Assembly (NCBI GenBank): GCA_016125555.1 | Contig: WGLN01000008.1 | Span: forward strand, 179,282 to 243,281 | Direction of reading: 5' to 3' | From: Porphyrobacter sp. | GTDB taxonomy: Bacteria > Pseudomonadota > Alphaproteobacteria > Sphingomonadales > Sphingomonadaceae | DNA length: 64,000 nt | In this document: piece after piece, positions 1 to 9,041 of the stretch | How the letters are laid out: each line of letters starts with the position of its first letter | How positions within the stretch are numbered: the stretch's first letter is position 1 | Translations under genes and position numbers: made by a program | The notes under the pieces: model-generated | Told to the model about the DNA's origin: nothing | Databases searched by the model: none | Seen by the model: only the letters and a program-made list of their open reading frames with translations

Positions 1-729
1 CCCTGCCGCCGCCGCCAGCATCGCGCGAGTAAAGGCGCCGAAGGCATCGAGCGTCGCGACGCCGTGGATCGCCCGCAGCCGCTCTGCGCCCGCATCGCTG
101 GCGAAGGTGGAACGCGGGCGATAGATCGCCTCGTCCGGGCCGTGTTGCCAGTCCTCGGCCACCACCACCTCGCTCGGGGACAACCGCGCCAGCGCCGCGC
201 CCAGTTGGTCCTCCGCGCATTCCTCGAGCACCATCGCCCCGGTCGAGACGTCGCAGGCGGCAATCCCGATGGTCCCGCGCAGTTCGGCGAGCGCGACCAG
301 CACATTGGCGCGGCGCGGCTCGAGCAGCGCCTCCTCGGTCAGCGTCCCCGCCGTCACCAGGCGGACAATCGCGCGCCCCACCAGCGCCTTGGAAGAGGGC
401 GTGCCCTCGCGCTTCGCCCGTGCCTTGGCTTCGTCGGGGGTTTCGACCTGCTCCGCGATTGCCACCCGGCAGCCTGCTTTGATGAGCCGCGCGAGATAGC
501 TTTCCGCCGAATGCACCGGCACCCCGCACATCGGGATCGGCTGGCCGAGATGTTCGCCGCGGGTGGTGAGCGCGATGTCGAGGATCTGCGCGGCGGTCTT
601 CGCGTCGTCGAAGAACAGTTCGAAGAAATCGCCCATCCGGTAGAACAGCAGCGCGTCGCCCGCTTCCTCGCGCAGCGCGAGGTATTGCGCCATCATCGGG
701 GTCGGTTTCGGATCGTCGCGCGCGGCCAT
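1..729 (-). CDS. mutS: DNA mismatch repair protein MutS (N-terminal part, runs off the window)
   Basis: The first 243 residues of MutS, which recognises mismatched bases and starts mismatch repair; the rest lies left of base 1. The ATG at 729 gives a protein beginning MAARDDPKPTPMMAQYLALR. The mismatch-reading Phe-x-Glu motif is visible at about residues 35-37 inside MGDFFELF, followed by the usual domain I sequence containing CGVPVHSAE. The N-terminal domain and the start of the connector domain are present; the clamp and ATPase are outside. It is divergent from maeB with 148 bases between. Identity is clear from the N-terminal motif; nothing unusual is visible. Confidence 0.95.
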   Translation of the reverse strand, partial: MAARDDPKPTPMMAQYLALREEAGDALLFYRMGDFFELFFDDAKTAAQILDIALTTRGEHLGQPIPMCGVPVHSAESYLARLIKAGCRVAIAEQVETPDEAKARAKREGTPSSKALVGRAIVRLVTAGTLTEEALLEPRRANVLVALAELRGTIGIAACDVSTGAMVLEECAEDQLGAALARLSPSEVVVAEDWQHGPDEAIYRPRSTFASDAGAERLRAIHGVATLDAFGAFTRAMLAAAAG

Positions 730-877
730 CCTGTCGGACTAGCCGCAGCCGCCCCGATTCGGGAATGACCGCGCTGCGGCTTTCCCCGGACACGCGGCCA
801 ATTCCGGCCTATCGTTCGGCCGCGTGCGCCGCTAAGACCGCCGCGAACGATCGGTTAGGCAGGAGGGATCACGCGCG

Positions 878-3151
878 ATGGCCGAGGAAAACGCCAATCA
901 GAACAGGGGCGGCTTCACCACCCGCGAGGCGCTGTATTATCACGAGGCGATCCGCCCGGGTAAGCTCGAGATCGTTGCCACAAAGCCGATGACCTCGCAG
1001 CGCGATCTCAGCCTCGCCTATTCGCCGGGCGTCGCCGCGCCGGTCGAGGCGATCGCCGCCGACCCCTCGCTCGCGGCGCGCTACACCGCCAAGGCGAACC
1101 TCGTCGCGGTGATTTCCAACGGCACCGCGATCCTCGGCCTCGGCAATCTGGGCGCGCTCGCCTCCAAGCCTGTGATGGAAGGCAAGGCGGTGCTGTTCAA
1201 GCGCTTCGCCGACGTCGACTCCATCGACATCGAGCTCGCCACCGAGGACCCCGAGGCCTTCATCAACGCCGTGGCGCTGATGGAGCCGAGCTTCGGCGGC
1301 ATCAACCTTGAAGACATCAAGGCGCCCGAATGCTTCATCATCGAGGCCGCGCTGCGCGAGCGGATGAAGATCCCGGTCATGCACGACGACCAGCACGGCA
1401 CCGCGATCATCACCGCCGCCGGCCTGCTCAACGCCTGCCACCTCACCGGGCGCGACATCAGGGACGTCAAGGTCGTGGTCAACGGAGCCGGCGCGGCGGC
1501 GATCGCCTGCACCGCGCTGGTCAAGGCGATGGGCGTGCCGCACGAGAACGTCATCATGTGCGACCGTTCCGGCCCGATCACCCCGGGCCGCGAGGGCGTC
1601 GACCAGTGGAAGAGCGCGCACGCGGTCGCCACCACCGCCACCACGCTCGAAGAGGCGCTGGAGGGCGCGGACATCTTCCTCGGCCTGTCGGCGGCGGGCG
1701 CCCTGAAGCCGGAGTGGGTCAAGAAGATGGCCGACAAGCCGATCATCTTCGCGATGGCGAACCCGGTGCCCGAGATCATGCCGGACGAGGCCAAGGCGGT
1801 GCGCCCGGACGCGATCATCGCCACCGGGCGCAGCGATTTCCCCAACCAGGTCAACAATGTCCTCGGCTTCCCCTTCATCTTCCGCGGCGCGCTCGACGTG
1901 CAGGCGACCACCATCAACGAGGAGATGAAGGTCGCCGCCGCCGAGGCGATCGCCGAGCTGGCACGCCAGCAGGTGCCCGAGGAGGTCGCTTCGGCCTACG
2001 GCAAGAACCACAAGTTCGGCACCGACTACATCATCCCCGCCCCCTTCGATCCGCGGCTGATCGAGGTGGTATCCTCGGCGGTCGCGAAGGCGGCGATGGA
2101 TTCGGGCGTGGCGCGCGCGCGGATCGATGATTTCGAGGCCTACCGCATGCAGCTGCGCAGCCGCCTCAATCCGACCACCTCGGTGCTCTCCGGCGTCTAC
2201 GAAGTCGCCCGCGCCAACCCCAAGCGGATGGTCTTCGCCGAAGCCGAGGAGGAGGTGGTGCTGCGGGCGGCGATCCAGTTCCGCGATTTCGGCTACGGCA
2301 CCCCGATCCTCGTCGGGCGGACCAAGGCGGTGGTCGACAAGTTGCACCAGCTGTCGGTCAGCGATCCGGGCAGCTTCGAGATCCAGAACTCCGCCGATAG
2401 CGAATACGTGCCGGCGATGGTCGATTTCCTCTACAAGCGGCTCCAGCGCCGCGGCTTCACCGAGCGCGACGTGCGGCGCATGGTCAATCAGGAGCGCAAC
2501 GTCTTCGCCGCGCTGCTGGTTGCGCTCGGCCATGGCGACGGGATGATCACCGGCATGACGCGCACCTTCGCGCAGACCGTGCGCGAGGTGAACCTGGTGC
2601 TTGATCCCAAGGCCGGCGCGCTGCCTTTCGGCATCCACATGATGATCGGCAAGAACCACACCACCTTCCTCGCCGACACCACGATCAACGAACGGCCCGA
2701 TGCGGGCATGCTCGCCCATATCGCCCGCGAAACCGCCGCTGTGGCGCGGCGCATGGGTCACGAGCCGCGAGTCGCGTTCCTCAGCTATTCGACTTTCGGC
2801 AATCCTTCCGGCCAGTGGCTCGACAATATCCGCGCGGCGGTGGCGATCCTCGATCGCGAGGACCCGGGCTTCGAATACGAAGGCGAGATGGCGCCCGATG
2901 CCGCGCTCAATCCCAAGGTGATGGCGCTCTATCCCTTCAGCCGCCTTTCGGGTCCGGCCAACGTGCTGATCATGCCCGGGCTGCAATCGGCGAACCTCTC
3001 GGCCAAGCTGCTGCGCGAACTGGGCAGCAATGCCACCATCGGCCCGATGATGATCGGCATGGAAAAGCCGGTGCAGATCGTGCCCATGACCGCGAGCGTG
3101 CCCGACGTGCTGACACTGGCGGTGCTAGCGGGAGGGGGCGTGGTCGGCTGA
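878..3151 (+). CDS. maeB: NADP-dependent malic enzyme with C-terminal phosphotransacetylase-like domain
   Basis: Converts malate to pyruvate and CO2 with reduction of NADP, feeding pyruvate and NADPH in the cytoplasm. The 757-residue length matches the two-domain MaeB type. Residues about 20-400 are the malic enzyme domain, with LAYSPGVAAP near residue 50 and the conserved MHDDQHGTA segment. Residues about 430-757 resemble phosphate acetyl/butyryl transferase, a domain that in MaeB is regarded as regulatory rather than catalytic. The ATG at 878 follows an AGGAGGG ribosome binding site about ten bases upstream. It is convergent with the DUF892 gene and separated from it by a short hairpin. Confidence 0.95.
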   Translation: MAEENANQNRGGFTTREALYYHEAIRPGKLEIVATKPMTSQRDLSLAYSPGVAAPVEAIAADPSLAARYTAKANLVAVISNGTAILGLGNLGALASKPVMEGKAVLFKRFADVDSIDIELATEDPEAFINAVALMEPSFGGINLEDIKAPECFIIEAALRERMKIPVMHDDQHGTAIITAAGLLNACHLTGRDIRDVKVVVNGAGAAAIACTALVKAMGVPHENVIMCDRSGPITPGREGVDQWKSAHAVATTATTLEEALEGADIFLGLSAAGALKPEWVKKMADKPIIFAMANPVPEIMPDEAKAVRPDAIIATGRSDFPNQVNNVLGFPFIFRGALDVQATTINEEMKVAAAEAIAELARQQVPEEVASAYGKNHKFGTDYIIPAPFDPRLIEVVSSAVAKAAMDSGVARARIDDFEAYRMQLRSRLNPTTSVLSGVYEVARANPKRMVFAEAEEEVVLRAAIQFRDFGYGTPILVGRTKAVVDKLHQLSVSDPGSFEIQNSADSEYVPAMVDFLYKRLQRRGFTERDVRRMVNQERNVFAALLVALGHGDGMITGMTRTFAQTVREVNLVLDPKAGALPFGIHMMIGKNHTTFLADTTINERPDAGMLAHIARETAAVARRMGHEPRVAFLSYSTFGNPSGQWLDNIRAAVAILDREDPGFEYEGEMAPDAALNPKVMALYPFSRLSGPANVLIMPGLQSANLSAKLLRELGSNATIGPMMIGMEKPVQIVPMTASVPDVLTLAVLAGGGVVG

Positions 3152-3162
3152 CAGTCGGAGCA

Positions 3163-3183
3163 GGCCCGGCACCGCGCCGGGCC
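3163..3183. terminator. GC-rich hairpin between convergent genes
   Basis: A perfect 8-bp stem, GGCCCGGC against GCCGGGCC, with a 5-base loop, lies between the stop codons of maeB and the DUF892 gene. No strong T-run follows on either strand, so it is at best a weak bidirectional terminator or an mRNA 3'-end stabiliser. Confidence 0.4.
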
Positions 3184-3194
3184 CGCTTAGCGCA

Positions 3195-3695
3195 TCAGGC
3201 CTCGGCAGCTGCCGGATTGACCTCGCCCGCGGCGATCGCGGTCATGTGCTCGTCGCCGTCACGGGTGTTGTCGAGGCAGGCTTCCAGCACGTCGGCATCC
3301 TCTTCGAGTCCCAAGCGGCTGGCGAAGGCGCAGGCGGTTCCGTAGCCGGAAATGCCGTAATGCGTCATGCGCTGATACTGCGCGATGATCGAGGCATCGC
3401 GCACGTCCTTGTCGGCGATGTCGGCCTCGATCCCGTGGGCGCGCGCCTCGGCAGCGAGGCCTTCCATGCCCTTGCAGTGCTCGCCGCGCGGATCGGCGTC
3501 ATGCTTCTGGATGAGCTCCTTGACCTGCGAGAGGCCCTGCTCGATGCCTTCGACCCCGGCATCGAGCGCATCGCGCAGCTCCTGCGAATGCGCCGCTTTG
3601 CGCAGGTCCCTGGTAACGTTCAGCGATTGGCGGTTGGCGCTGTAGATGTCCTGCAGCTGGTCGATGTAGAGGTCCTTGAGGGTGTTGATCGTCAT
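3195..3695 (-). CDS. DUF892 / YciE-YciF family ferritin-like protein
   Basis: A 166-residue all-helical protein starting MTINTLKDLYIDQLQDIYSA, typical of the DUF892 (YciE/YciF) family of ferritin-like four-helix proteins that are often stress-induced. The acidic and His residues in the helices (for example ...EHMTAIA near the C-terminus) could form a metal site, but no enzymatic activity is established. The ATG at 3695 was chosen over an upstream in-frame extension because it begins the conserved domain and has GGAG about ten bases upstream. It stands alone, convergent with maeB. Family placement is firm; function is unknown. Confidence 0.85.
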   Translation of the reverse strand: MTINTLKDLYIDQLQDIYSANRQSLNVTRDLRKAAHSQELRDALDAGVEGIEQGLSQVKELIQKHDADPRGEHCKGMEGLAAEARAHGIEADIADKDVRDASIIAQYQRMTHYGISGYGTACAFASRLGLEEDADVLEACLDNTRDGDEHMTAIAAGEVNPAAAEA

Positions 3696-3970
3696 GGTGC
3701 AAATCTCCGGTTCGTGTCGCCCCCCACATCTCTTGCGACTCGTCCGGCAAGGGCTTTGTTCCGCGCTCCGCAAGGCCCTCCGACGAGGCGCGAGGGATAT
3801 GCGGCGGGGTGCGTGTTGGAGACACATGAGACACTGTCCAGGAGACGAAAAACCACCCCCGTTTCCCGCCACCACGGGCGGCTGATCGTCGCAAATCGGG
3901 GCAGTGCGGAGCGCATGCGGCAAGGCTATTATGCCGGGCGACCTGTAGGAAAGCGGCAAGGGAGGCGCGA

Positions 3971-4363
3971 GTGCGCTGGGCCAGGGCAGGGCTGGACTAT
4001 GGGGCGCTCGTCTTCGCGCTCGGTTTCGTGCTCGGCACGCTCCGGGTGCTGTGGCTCGCCCCGCTGGTCGGCCTGGTGGTAGCGACCGCTTTCGAACTGC
4101 CGGTGATGCTGGCGGCAAGCTGGTGGTTGGCGGAACGGCTGCTGCGGCGCTTCGCGATCGCGGCACCGGGCGAGGCGCTGGCGATGGGGCTTTTCGCTTT
4201 CGCCCTGCTGCTCGCCGCCGAATGCGCGCTGGCGGTGGGATTGTCGGGACAGAGCCCGGCGCAGTGGCTCGCAGGGCTCGCCGAACCCCATGCCGCGCTC
4301 GGGCTGGCCGGACAGGTCGGTTTCGCGCTGATCCCGTGGGTCCGCGCGCGCCGGAGCGGCTAG
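3971..4363 (+). CDS. small integral membrane protein, unknown function
   Basis: A 130-residue hydrophobic protein with a GTG start at 3971. About four membrane-spanning stretches are visible (near residues 8-28, 30-52, 66-90 and 100-125), with a basic C-terminal tail, RARRSG. I do not recognise a catalytic motif. It resembles the short helical proteins left as hypothetical in sphingomonads. It is convergent with trmB, and the two stop codons share the palindrome CTAG at 4360-4363. Coding is supported by uninterrupted hydrophobic periodicity and a GGGAGG-like ribosome binding site. Confidence 0.65.
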   Translation: MRWARAGLDYGALVFALGFVLGTLRVLWLAPLVGLVVATAFELPVMLAASWWLAERLLRRFAIAAPGEALAMGLFAFALLLAAECALAVGLSGQSPAQWLAGLAEPHAALGLAGQVGFALIPWVRARRSG

Positions 4364-5061
4364 CGGCGCCGGAAGCGGAAGTACCAGACCTCGTGGCCGT
4401 AGACGGTGCGCGCCTTGTGCTCGTAACGGGTCTCGGGCCAGCCCGAGGGGCGCACCTGCCAGTCGGCGGGCTTTTCGACCACCCATTCGAACAGGTCCGT
4501 GTGGCGCTGCATCACCATCAGGGCGTGACGCAGATAGACAGCGTGGTCGGTGCCGAAGCGCAGCTCGCCGCCGGGCCTCAGCTTTTCGGCGAAGAGCTTC
4601 ACCGGCCCGTCGTTCATCATCCGCCGCTTGGCATGGCGCGCCTTGGGCCAGGGGTCGGGGTGGAGCAGGTAGAGCATCGTCAGCGCCCCGTCGGACACGC
4701 GGCTCAGCACCTCGATCGCATCGCCGTGGTGGAGGCGAATATTGGCGAGGCGCTGGTCCTCGATGTGGGTGAGGGCCTGCGCGACGCCGTTGAGGAACGG
4801 CTCGGCGCCGATGAAACCGTGATAGGGCAACAGGTCGGCGCGGTAGGCGAGGTGCTCGCCCCCGCCGAAGCCGATCTCGAAGTGAAGCGGGCGGTCATCG
4901 CCGAACAGGGCGGCGCTGGTCACCGGGCCTTCGGCAGGCACCGCGATCTTCGGCAGGAGATTGTCGACCAGCCCCTGCTGGCGCGCGCGCAGGGGCTTGC
5001 CCTGGCTGCGGCCATAGAGCCGGTTCAATGTCGTCGGGTCGCCTTCCTTGAATGCCGTCAT
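4360..5061 (-). CDS. trmB: tRNA (guanine-46-N7)-methyltransferase
   Basis: Methylates N7 of G46 in the tRNA variable loop using S-adenosylmethionine. The 233-residue protein shows the TrmB hallmarks: an N-terminal Gly/Arg-rich stretch (LYGRSQGKPLRARQ), the SAM-binding FEIGFGGGEHL, then LLHPDPWPKARHAKRRM, which carries the conserved Pro-Asp-Pro-Trp motif, and a C-terminal ETRYEHKA. In many alphaproteobacteria trmB directly follows metK; here metK is about 15 kb away and followed by a DUF418 gene, so trmB has moved. The ATG at 5061 begins at the expected N-terminus. Confidence 0.95.
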   Translation of the reverse strand: MTAFKEGDPTTLNRLYGRSQGKPLRARQQGLVDNLLPKIAVPAEGPVTSAALFGDDRPLHFEIGFGGGEHLAYRADLLPYHGFIGAEPFLNGVAQALTHIEDQRLANIRLHHGDAIEVLSRVSDGALTMLYLLHPDPWPKARHAKRRMMNDGPVKLFAEKLRPGGELRFGTDHAVYLRHALMVMQRHTDLFEWVVEKPADWQVRPSGWPETRYEHKARTVYGHEVWYFRFRRR

Positions 5062-5146
5062 GGGACGAGCCGCTAGGCGCGCACGCCCGGCCTTGTCCAG
5101 CCCCGCGCTTGCCCTCGCCGGCTGATTGCCGCTATCGGCGGCGTCG

Positions 5147-6364
5147 ATGGATGCGCTCTTTCGATTTCTCGGCAGCCAGCCGCCCTGGCTGCAGGCGCTG
5201 ATCGGGATCGTCGCGCTGGCGGTCGCGGCGCTGGCCGTAAACTACCTGCTCAAGCACGTGATCCTGCGCGCCGCCGCGCCGTGGCTCGACCGCAGGAGCA
5301 AGACGATCGACAAGGCGGTCGGCTGGCTGGTCACCGTGATCCCGCTGCTGATCGTGGCGAACGGCATCTACCTCGTGCCCTACCTTGCCCCGCGGGCGCA
5401 GGAGGTGGTGGCGAACGGGGCGCAGACGCTGATCGTGCTGTCGGTGGCATTGGCGATCGTCAAGGCGCTGACCTATCTCAACGAGCTCTACGAACGCCTG
5501 CCGCAATCGCGCAACCGGCCGATCAAGGGCTATCTGCAGGTCGTCAAGATCATCGTCCTGTGCGGGGCGGCGCTGATCGTCATCTCGATCCTGATCGACC
5601 AGTCGCCGCTGCTGCTGCTGTCGGGGCTGGGCGCGGTCACCGCGGTGCTGCTGCTGGTGTTCAAGGACACCATCCTCAGCCTCGTCGCCAGCGTCCAGCT
5701 TTCCACCAACGACATGCTGCGGGTGGGCGACTGGATCGCCATGCCGAGCATGGATGCCGATGGCGACGTCATCGACATCTCGCTGCACACCGTGAAGGTG
5801 CAGAACTTCGACAAGACGATCACCACCATCCCGACCCACAAGCTGGTGTCGGATTCCTATCGCAACTGGCGCGGGATGCGGGACGCGGGTGCGCGGCGGA
5901 TCAAGCGCGCGCTGCCGATCGACCAGAGCACGATCCGTTTCCTTTCGGACGAGGAGGTGGCCGCGCTCCACCGTTTCCGCCTGCTGCGGCCCTATCTCGC
6001 TGAAAAGCAGGCCGAGATCGCCGAGTGGAACGCGCGCGAGATCGCGGGCGAGGAGAACCCGGTCAACCGCCGGCGGCTGACCAATCTCGGCACCTTCCGC
6101 GCCTATGCGATCAACTACCTGCGCCACCATCCGCGGCTGAACCCCGATCTCACGCTGCTGGTGCGCCAGCTCGAGCCCGGGCCGCAGGGCCTGCCGCTCG
6201 AACTCTACTGTTTCGCGGCGACGACGGTCTGGGCGGAATACGAAGGCATCCAGTCGGACATCTTCGACCACATGCTCTCGATCCTGCCCGAGTTCCACTT
6301 GCGGCTGTTCCAGGAGCCTTCGGGGGTCGACTTCAACGCTCTGACGACTGCCGACCGGATCTAG
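5147..6364 (+). CDS. ybdG: YbdG-type mechanosensitive ion channel
   Basis: A 405-residue MscS-superfamily membrane channel that should open under membrane tension to release solutes after osmotic downshift. Five hydrophobic helices occupy about residues 15-190, the last being the pore-lining helix (LLLVFKDTILSLVASVQL). The cytoplasmic beta domain follows, with VGDWIAMPSMDADGDVID and VKVQNFDKTITTIPT, closely matching the pattern of E. coli YbdG. The ATG at 5147 (MDALFRF) is preferred to a TTG seven codons upstream. It is convergent with ctrA. Confidence 0.88.
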   Translation: MDALFRFLGSQPPWLQALIGIVALAVAALAVNYLLKHVILRAAAPWLDRRSKTIDKAVGWLVTVIPLLIVANGIYLVPYLAPRAQEVVANGAQTLIVLSVALAIVKALTYLNELYERLPQSRNRPIKGYLQVVKIIVLCGAALIVISILIDQSPLLLLSGLGAVTAVLLLVFKDTILSLVASVQLSTNDMLRVGDWIAMPSMDADGDVIDISLHTVKVQNFDKTITTIPTHKLVSDSYRNWRGMRDAGARRIKRALPIDQSTIRFLSDEEVAALHRFRLLRPYLAEKQAEIAEWNAREIAGEENPVNRRRLTNLGTFRAYAINYLRHHPRLNPDLTLLVRQLEPGPQGLPLELYCFAATTVWAEYEGIQSDIFDHMLSILPEFHLRLFQEPSGVDFNALTTADRI

Positions 6365-6400
6365 ACCGCCCTGCGCGGCGAGCGCCTGCCAGGCTGCCGC

Positions 6401-6436
6401 AAAAAAAGGGCCCGGCGGCATCGCTGCCCCGGGCCC
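6401..6436 (-). terminator. intrinsic terminator of ctrA
   Basis: On the minus strand a GGGCCCGG...CCGGGCCC hairpin (6408-6436) is followed by seven consecutive T (complement of 6401-6407). It lies 26 bases past the ctrA stop, in the correct orientation for a Rho-independent terminator. Confidence 0.85.
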
Positions 6437-6462
6437 ACTCTTGTTCACTCAGGAGATGTCTT

Positions 6463-7158
6463 TCAGGCGGCTTCGGCTTCTTCATTGGGATCGCGCAGCA
6501 CATAGCCGCGGCCCCACACGGTCTCGATGTAGTTCTCGCCCCCGCAGGCCAGCGACAGCTTCTTGCGCAGCTTGCAGATGAACACGTCGATGATCTTGAG
6601 TTCGGGCTCGTCCATCCCGCCGTAGAGGTGGTTGAGGAACATTTCCTTGGTCAGCGTGGTGCCCTTGCGCAAGCTGAGCAGCTCGAGCATCGCGTATTCC
6701 TTGCCGGTCAGGTGCACGCGGGCGCCATCGACCTCGACGGTCTTGGCATCGAGGTTCACCGACAGCTTGCCGGTGCGGATAACCGACTGGCTGTGGCCCT
6801 TCGAACGGCGCACCACGGCGTGGATGCGGGCGACCAGTTCCTCGCGGTGGAACGGCTTGGTCACGTAATCGTCGGCGCCGAAGCCGAAGCTGCGGACCTT
6901 GGAATCCATTTCCGAGATGCCCGACAGGATCAGCACCGGGGTCTGCACCTTGGCGACGCGCAGCTTCTTCAGCACATCGTAGCCGTGCATGTCGGGCAGG
7001 TTCAGGTCGAGCAGGATGATGTCGTAATCATACAGTTTGCCGAGATCGAGGCCTTCCTCGCCGAGGTCGGTCGAATAGACATTGAAGCCTTCGGTCGTGA
7101 GCATGAGCTCGATCGCCTTGGCGGTGGTCGGTTCGTCTTCGATCAGCAGCACGCGCAT
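6463..7158 (-). CDS. ctrA: cell-cycle response regulator CtrA
   Basis: The alphaproteobacterial master regulator of the OmpR/PhoB class, which binds TTAA-type sites to control motility, envelope and cell-cycle genes. The 231-residue protein has a receiver domain at 1-120, with the acidic pocket (EDE at 7-9), phospho-acceptor Asp51 in [12 protein letters not shown] and Lys in DYVTKPF. The winged-helix DNA-binding domain follows, with [12 protein letters not shown] and VWGRGYVL. In sphingomonads CtrA is usually non-essential and governs flagella, pili and related surface genes. The 5' region contains GANTC and TTAA sequences consistent with CcrM/GcrA control and autoregulation. Confidence 0.97.
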   Translation of the reverse strand: MRVLLIEDEPTTAKAIELMLTTEGFNVYSTDLGEEGLDLGKLYDYDIILLDLNLPDMHGYDVLKKLRVAKVQTPVLILSGISEMDSKVRSFGFGADDYVTKPFHREELVARIHAVVRRSKGHSQSVIRTGKLSVNLDAKTVEVDGARVHLTGKEYAMLELLSLRKGTTLTKEMFLNHLYGGMDEPELKIIDVFICKLRKKLSLACGGENYIETVWGRGYVLRDPNEEAEAA

Positions 7159-7241
7159 GGCTGGTCCCCTGTTTGCCCCTGGTAACCCCCGCTTAGGAGA
7201 GGTTGCCGTGAATTAACCACGTCGCTTCTCACCAAAAAAGG

Positions 7242-7291
7242 TTAATAAGAGGTTTAAGACGTTAACGTCTTGCCGGTGAGTCTTTCGAGTC
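7242..7291 (-). promoter_or_regulatory. ctrA upstream control region: two GANTC sites, TTAA repeats, 16-bp palindrome
   Basis: Upstream of the ctrA start lie TTAA at 7242-7245, 7254-7257 and 7262-7265 (another at 7213), a perfect palindrome AAGACGTTAACGTCTT at 7256-7271, and two GAGTC sequences at 7278-7282 and 7287-7291. GANTC is the CcrM methylation target and a GcrA co-factor in alphaproteobacteria, and TTAA-N7-TTAA is the CtrA half-site pair. The spacing here is 8 and 4 rather than 7, so CtrA binding is inference. The region is 85-135 bases upstream of the start codon. Confidence 0.55.
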
Positions 7292-7361
7292 ACACCCCGC
7301 TCCGTCAGAATTCGGTCGCAGGGATAGGGGTTTAGGCGGGCCTCGTCTGTCAGGAAAAACG

Positions 7362-8867
7362 CTAGGACAAGCCGGCCAGCTTCTTCGCCCGGCGCCGCTC
7401 GGCGCTTGAGCCGAGGCCGATCGCCTCGCGGTATTTCGCCACGGTGCGCCGCGCAAGGTCGAAGCCCTCGGTCTTGAGCATGTCGGCAAGCTGCTGGTCG
7501 GACAGGACTTTCTTGGCATCCTCGGCATCGATCAGCGCCTTGATGCGCGCCTTGATCGCTTCCGAGGAGGCGCCTTCGCCGTCGGCGCCTTCTCCGATCC
7601 GGCCGACTCCGCTGGTGAAGAAATACTTGAGCTCGAAGGTCCCGCGCGGGCAGGCGAGATACTTGTTGCTGGTCACGCGGCTGACCGTGCTTTCGTGCAT
7701 CTCGATTCGCTCGGCCACCTCGCGCAAGGTGAGCGGGCGCAGTTCGGACACGCCGCGGCGGAAGAACCCGTCCTGCTGGCGCACGATCTCGGCGGCGGTC
7801 TTGAGGATCGTCTTCTGCCGCTGATCGAGCGCACGGATCAGCCAGTGCGCATCGGCGAGCTTCTCCTTGAGCCAGCCCTGCGAGGCCTTGTCCGATGCCC
7901 CGCCGCCGAGTTCGAGGAAATAGCCGCGATTGACCACCAGCCGCGGCAGCGTGTCCTCGTTGAGCGCGATGTCCCAGCCGCCGCTGGCATTGGCGGTGAG
8001 CAGGATGTCCGGCACCACCGCGCTCGCCGCCGACGGCGCGAAGGCGAGGCCGGGCTTGGGGTTGTAGCTGCGCAGTTCGCGCAGCATGTCGGCGAAGTCC
8101 TCGTCGTCGACCCGGCACAGCCGCTTCAGCCGCTCGACCTCGCCGCGCGCGACCAGTTCGAGATTGGCGATGAGCGCCGCCATGCAGGGATCGTAGCGGT
8201 CCGCCTCGCGCGCCTGAATGGCGATGCATTCGGCGAGATCGCGCGCGCCCACGCCCGAAGGATCGAGGGTCTGGACGAGCGCCAGCGCGGCCTCGACCTC
8301 GGCCAATTCGACCCCGAGATCGCTCGCCACGTCCTCGAGCGCGGTGGCAAGATAGCCCGCGTCGTCGAGCAATCCGATGATCGCCCGTGCGATGAAGGCC
8401 GCCCGTGCATCGGGGGCGACCGCGCCGACCTGGCTTTCGAGATGTTCCGCCAGCGTCACCTCGGCGGCGCGCAGCTGCTCCCAATCGGGCAAGTCGTCGA
8501 AGTCGCCCCCGCTCGTCGCCGCCGCGCCCCATTCGGCGTCGCGCAGCGTCGGCGCCGCGCCGTCGCCGGTGTCCCAGTCGCGGTCGACCGAGGCGAGGTC
8601 GAGCGGCGCATCCCCTTCGCCGCCGCCGCGCAGCATCAGCTCGTCGGCAGAGGAATCCTCGGCTGACAAAAGCTCGGGCTCGGCGCGCTCGGGTTCGTCG
8701 GCGGCGGGCGCGGCGGTGTCGAGCAGCGGGTTGGCTTCCAGCGCCTCGGCGATGAAGGTCTCGATCTCGAGATTGGAGGCCGCCAGCAGCTTGATCGCCT
8801 GCTGCAATTGCGGCGTCATCACCAGCGATTGCGTCTGCCTGAGATCAAGGCGGGGGCCGAGCGCCAT
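7362..8867 (-). CDS. rpoN: RNA polymerase sigma-54 factor
   Basis: The alternative sigma factor that directs RNA polymerase to -24/-12 promoters and needs an AAA activator to open them. The 501-residue protein has the Gln/Leu-rich N-terminal region I (QTQSLVMTPQLQQAIKLLAA) at 11-40, an acidic region II, a core-binding domain, a helix-turn-helix region with VAERIEMHESTVSRVTSNKY, and the RpoN box ARRTVAKYREAIGL near the C-terminus. The start at 8867 (MALGPRLDLRQ) matches family N-termini; longer in-frame extensions run into a hairpin repeat. lptB lies upstream on the same strand, a conserved pairing in proteobacteria. Confidence 0.97.
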   Translation of the reverse strand: MALGPRLDLRQTQSLVMTPQLQQAIKLLAASNLEIETFIAEALEANPLLDTAAPAADEPERAEPELLSAEDSSADELMLRGGGEGDAPLDLASVDRDWDTGDGAAPTLRDAEWGAAATSGGDFDDLPDWEQLRAAEVTLAEHLESQVGAVAPDARAAFIARAIIGLLDDAGYLATALEDVASDLGVELAEVEAALALVQTLDPSGVGARDLAECIAIQAREADRYDPCMAALIANLELVARGEVERLKRLCRVDDEDFADMLRELRSYNPKPGLAFAPSAASAVVPDILLTANASGGWDIALNEDTLPRLVVNRGYFLELGGGASDKASQGWLKEKLADAHWLIRALDQRQKTILKTAAEIVRQQDGFFRRGVSELRPLTLREVAERIEMHESTVSRVTSNKYLACPRGTFELKYFFTSGVGRIGEGADGEGASSEAIKARIKALIDAEDAKKVLSDQQLADMLKTEGFDLARRTVAKYREAIGLGSSAERRRAKKLAGLS

Positions 8868-8911
8868 TATGCGTCGATCCGCATTTCGCTTCGCAAAATG
8901 CTGCGCGCTGC

Positions 8912-8983
8912 GCCAGCCCGCTCCCCCGCCCTTCCACCCGGGATCCTGTCCTGAAGGGCGGAAGGGCGGGGGAGCGGGCTGGC
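8912..8983. repeat. long intergenic inverted repeat (23-bp perfect stem)
   Basis: Bases 8912-8934 are perfectly complementary to 8961-8983, with a 26-base loop. It lies in the lptB-rpoN gap (9041-8868) and the arms are C- or G-rich (CCGCTCCCCCGCCC). There is no T-run, so it is not an ordinary terminator. A similar but longer palindrome occurs at 29190-29270, suggesting a family of extragenic palindromes that may modulate read-through or mRNA stability. Confidence 0.8.
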
Positions 8984-9041
8984 TTGGACCCCGGTGGACC
9001 AAGACCCACCCGAAATCATCACATCGCCTCCCACCGGAAAA

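Noticed and set aside
869..2986. A 705-residue open frame opposite maeB
   Set aside because: Antisense shadow of a well-identified gene; composition is Arg/His/Asp/Ala-biased with no domain.
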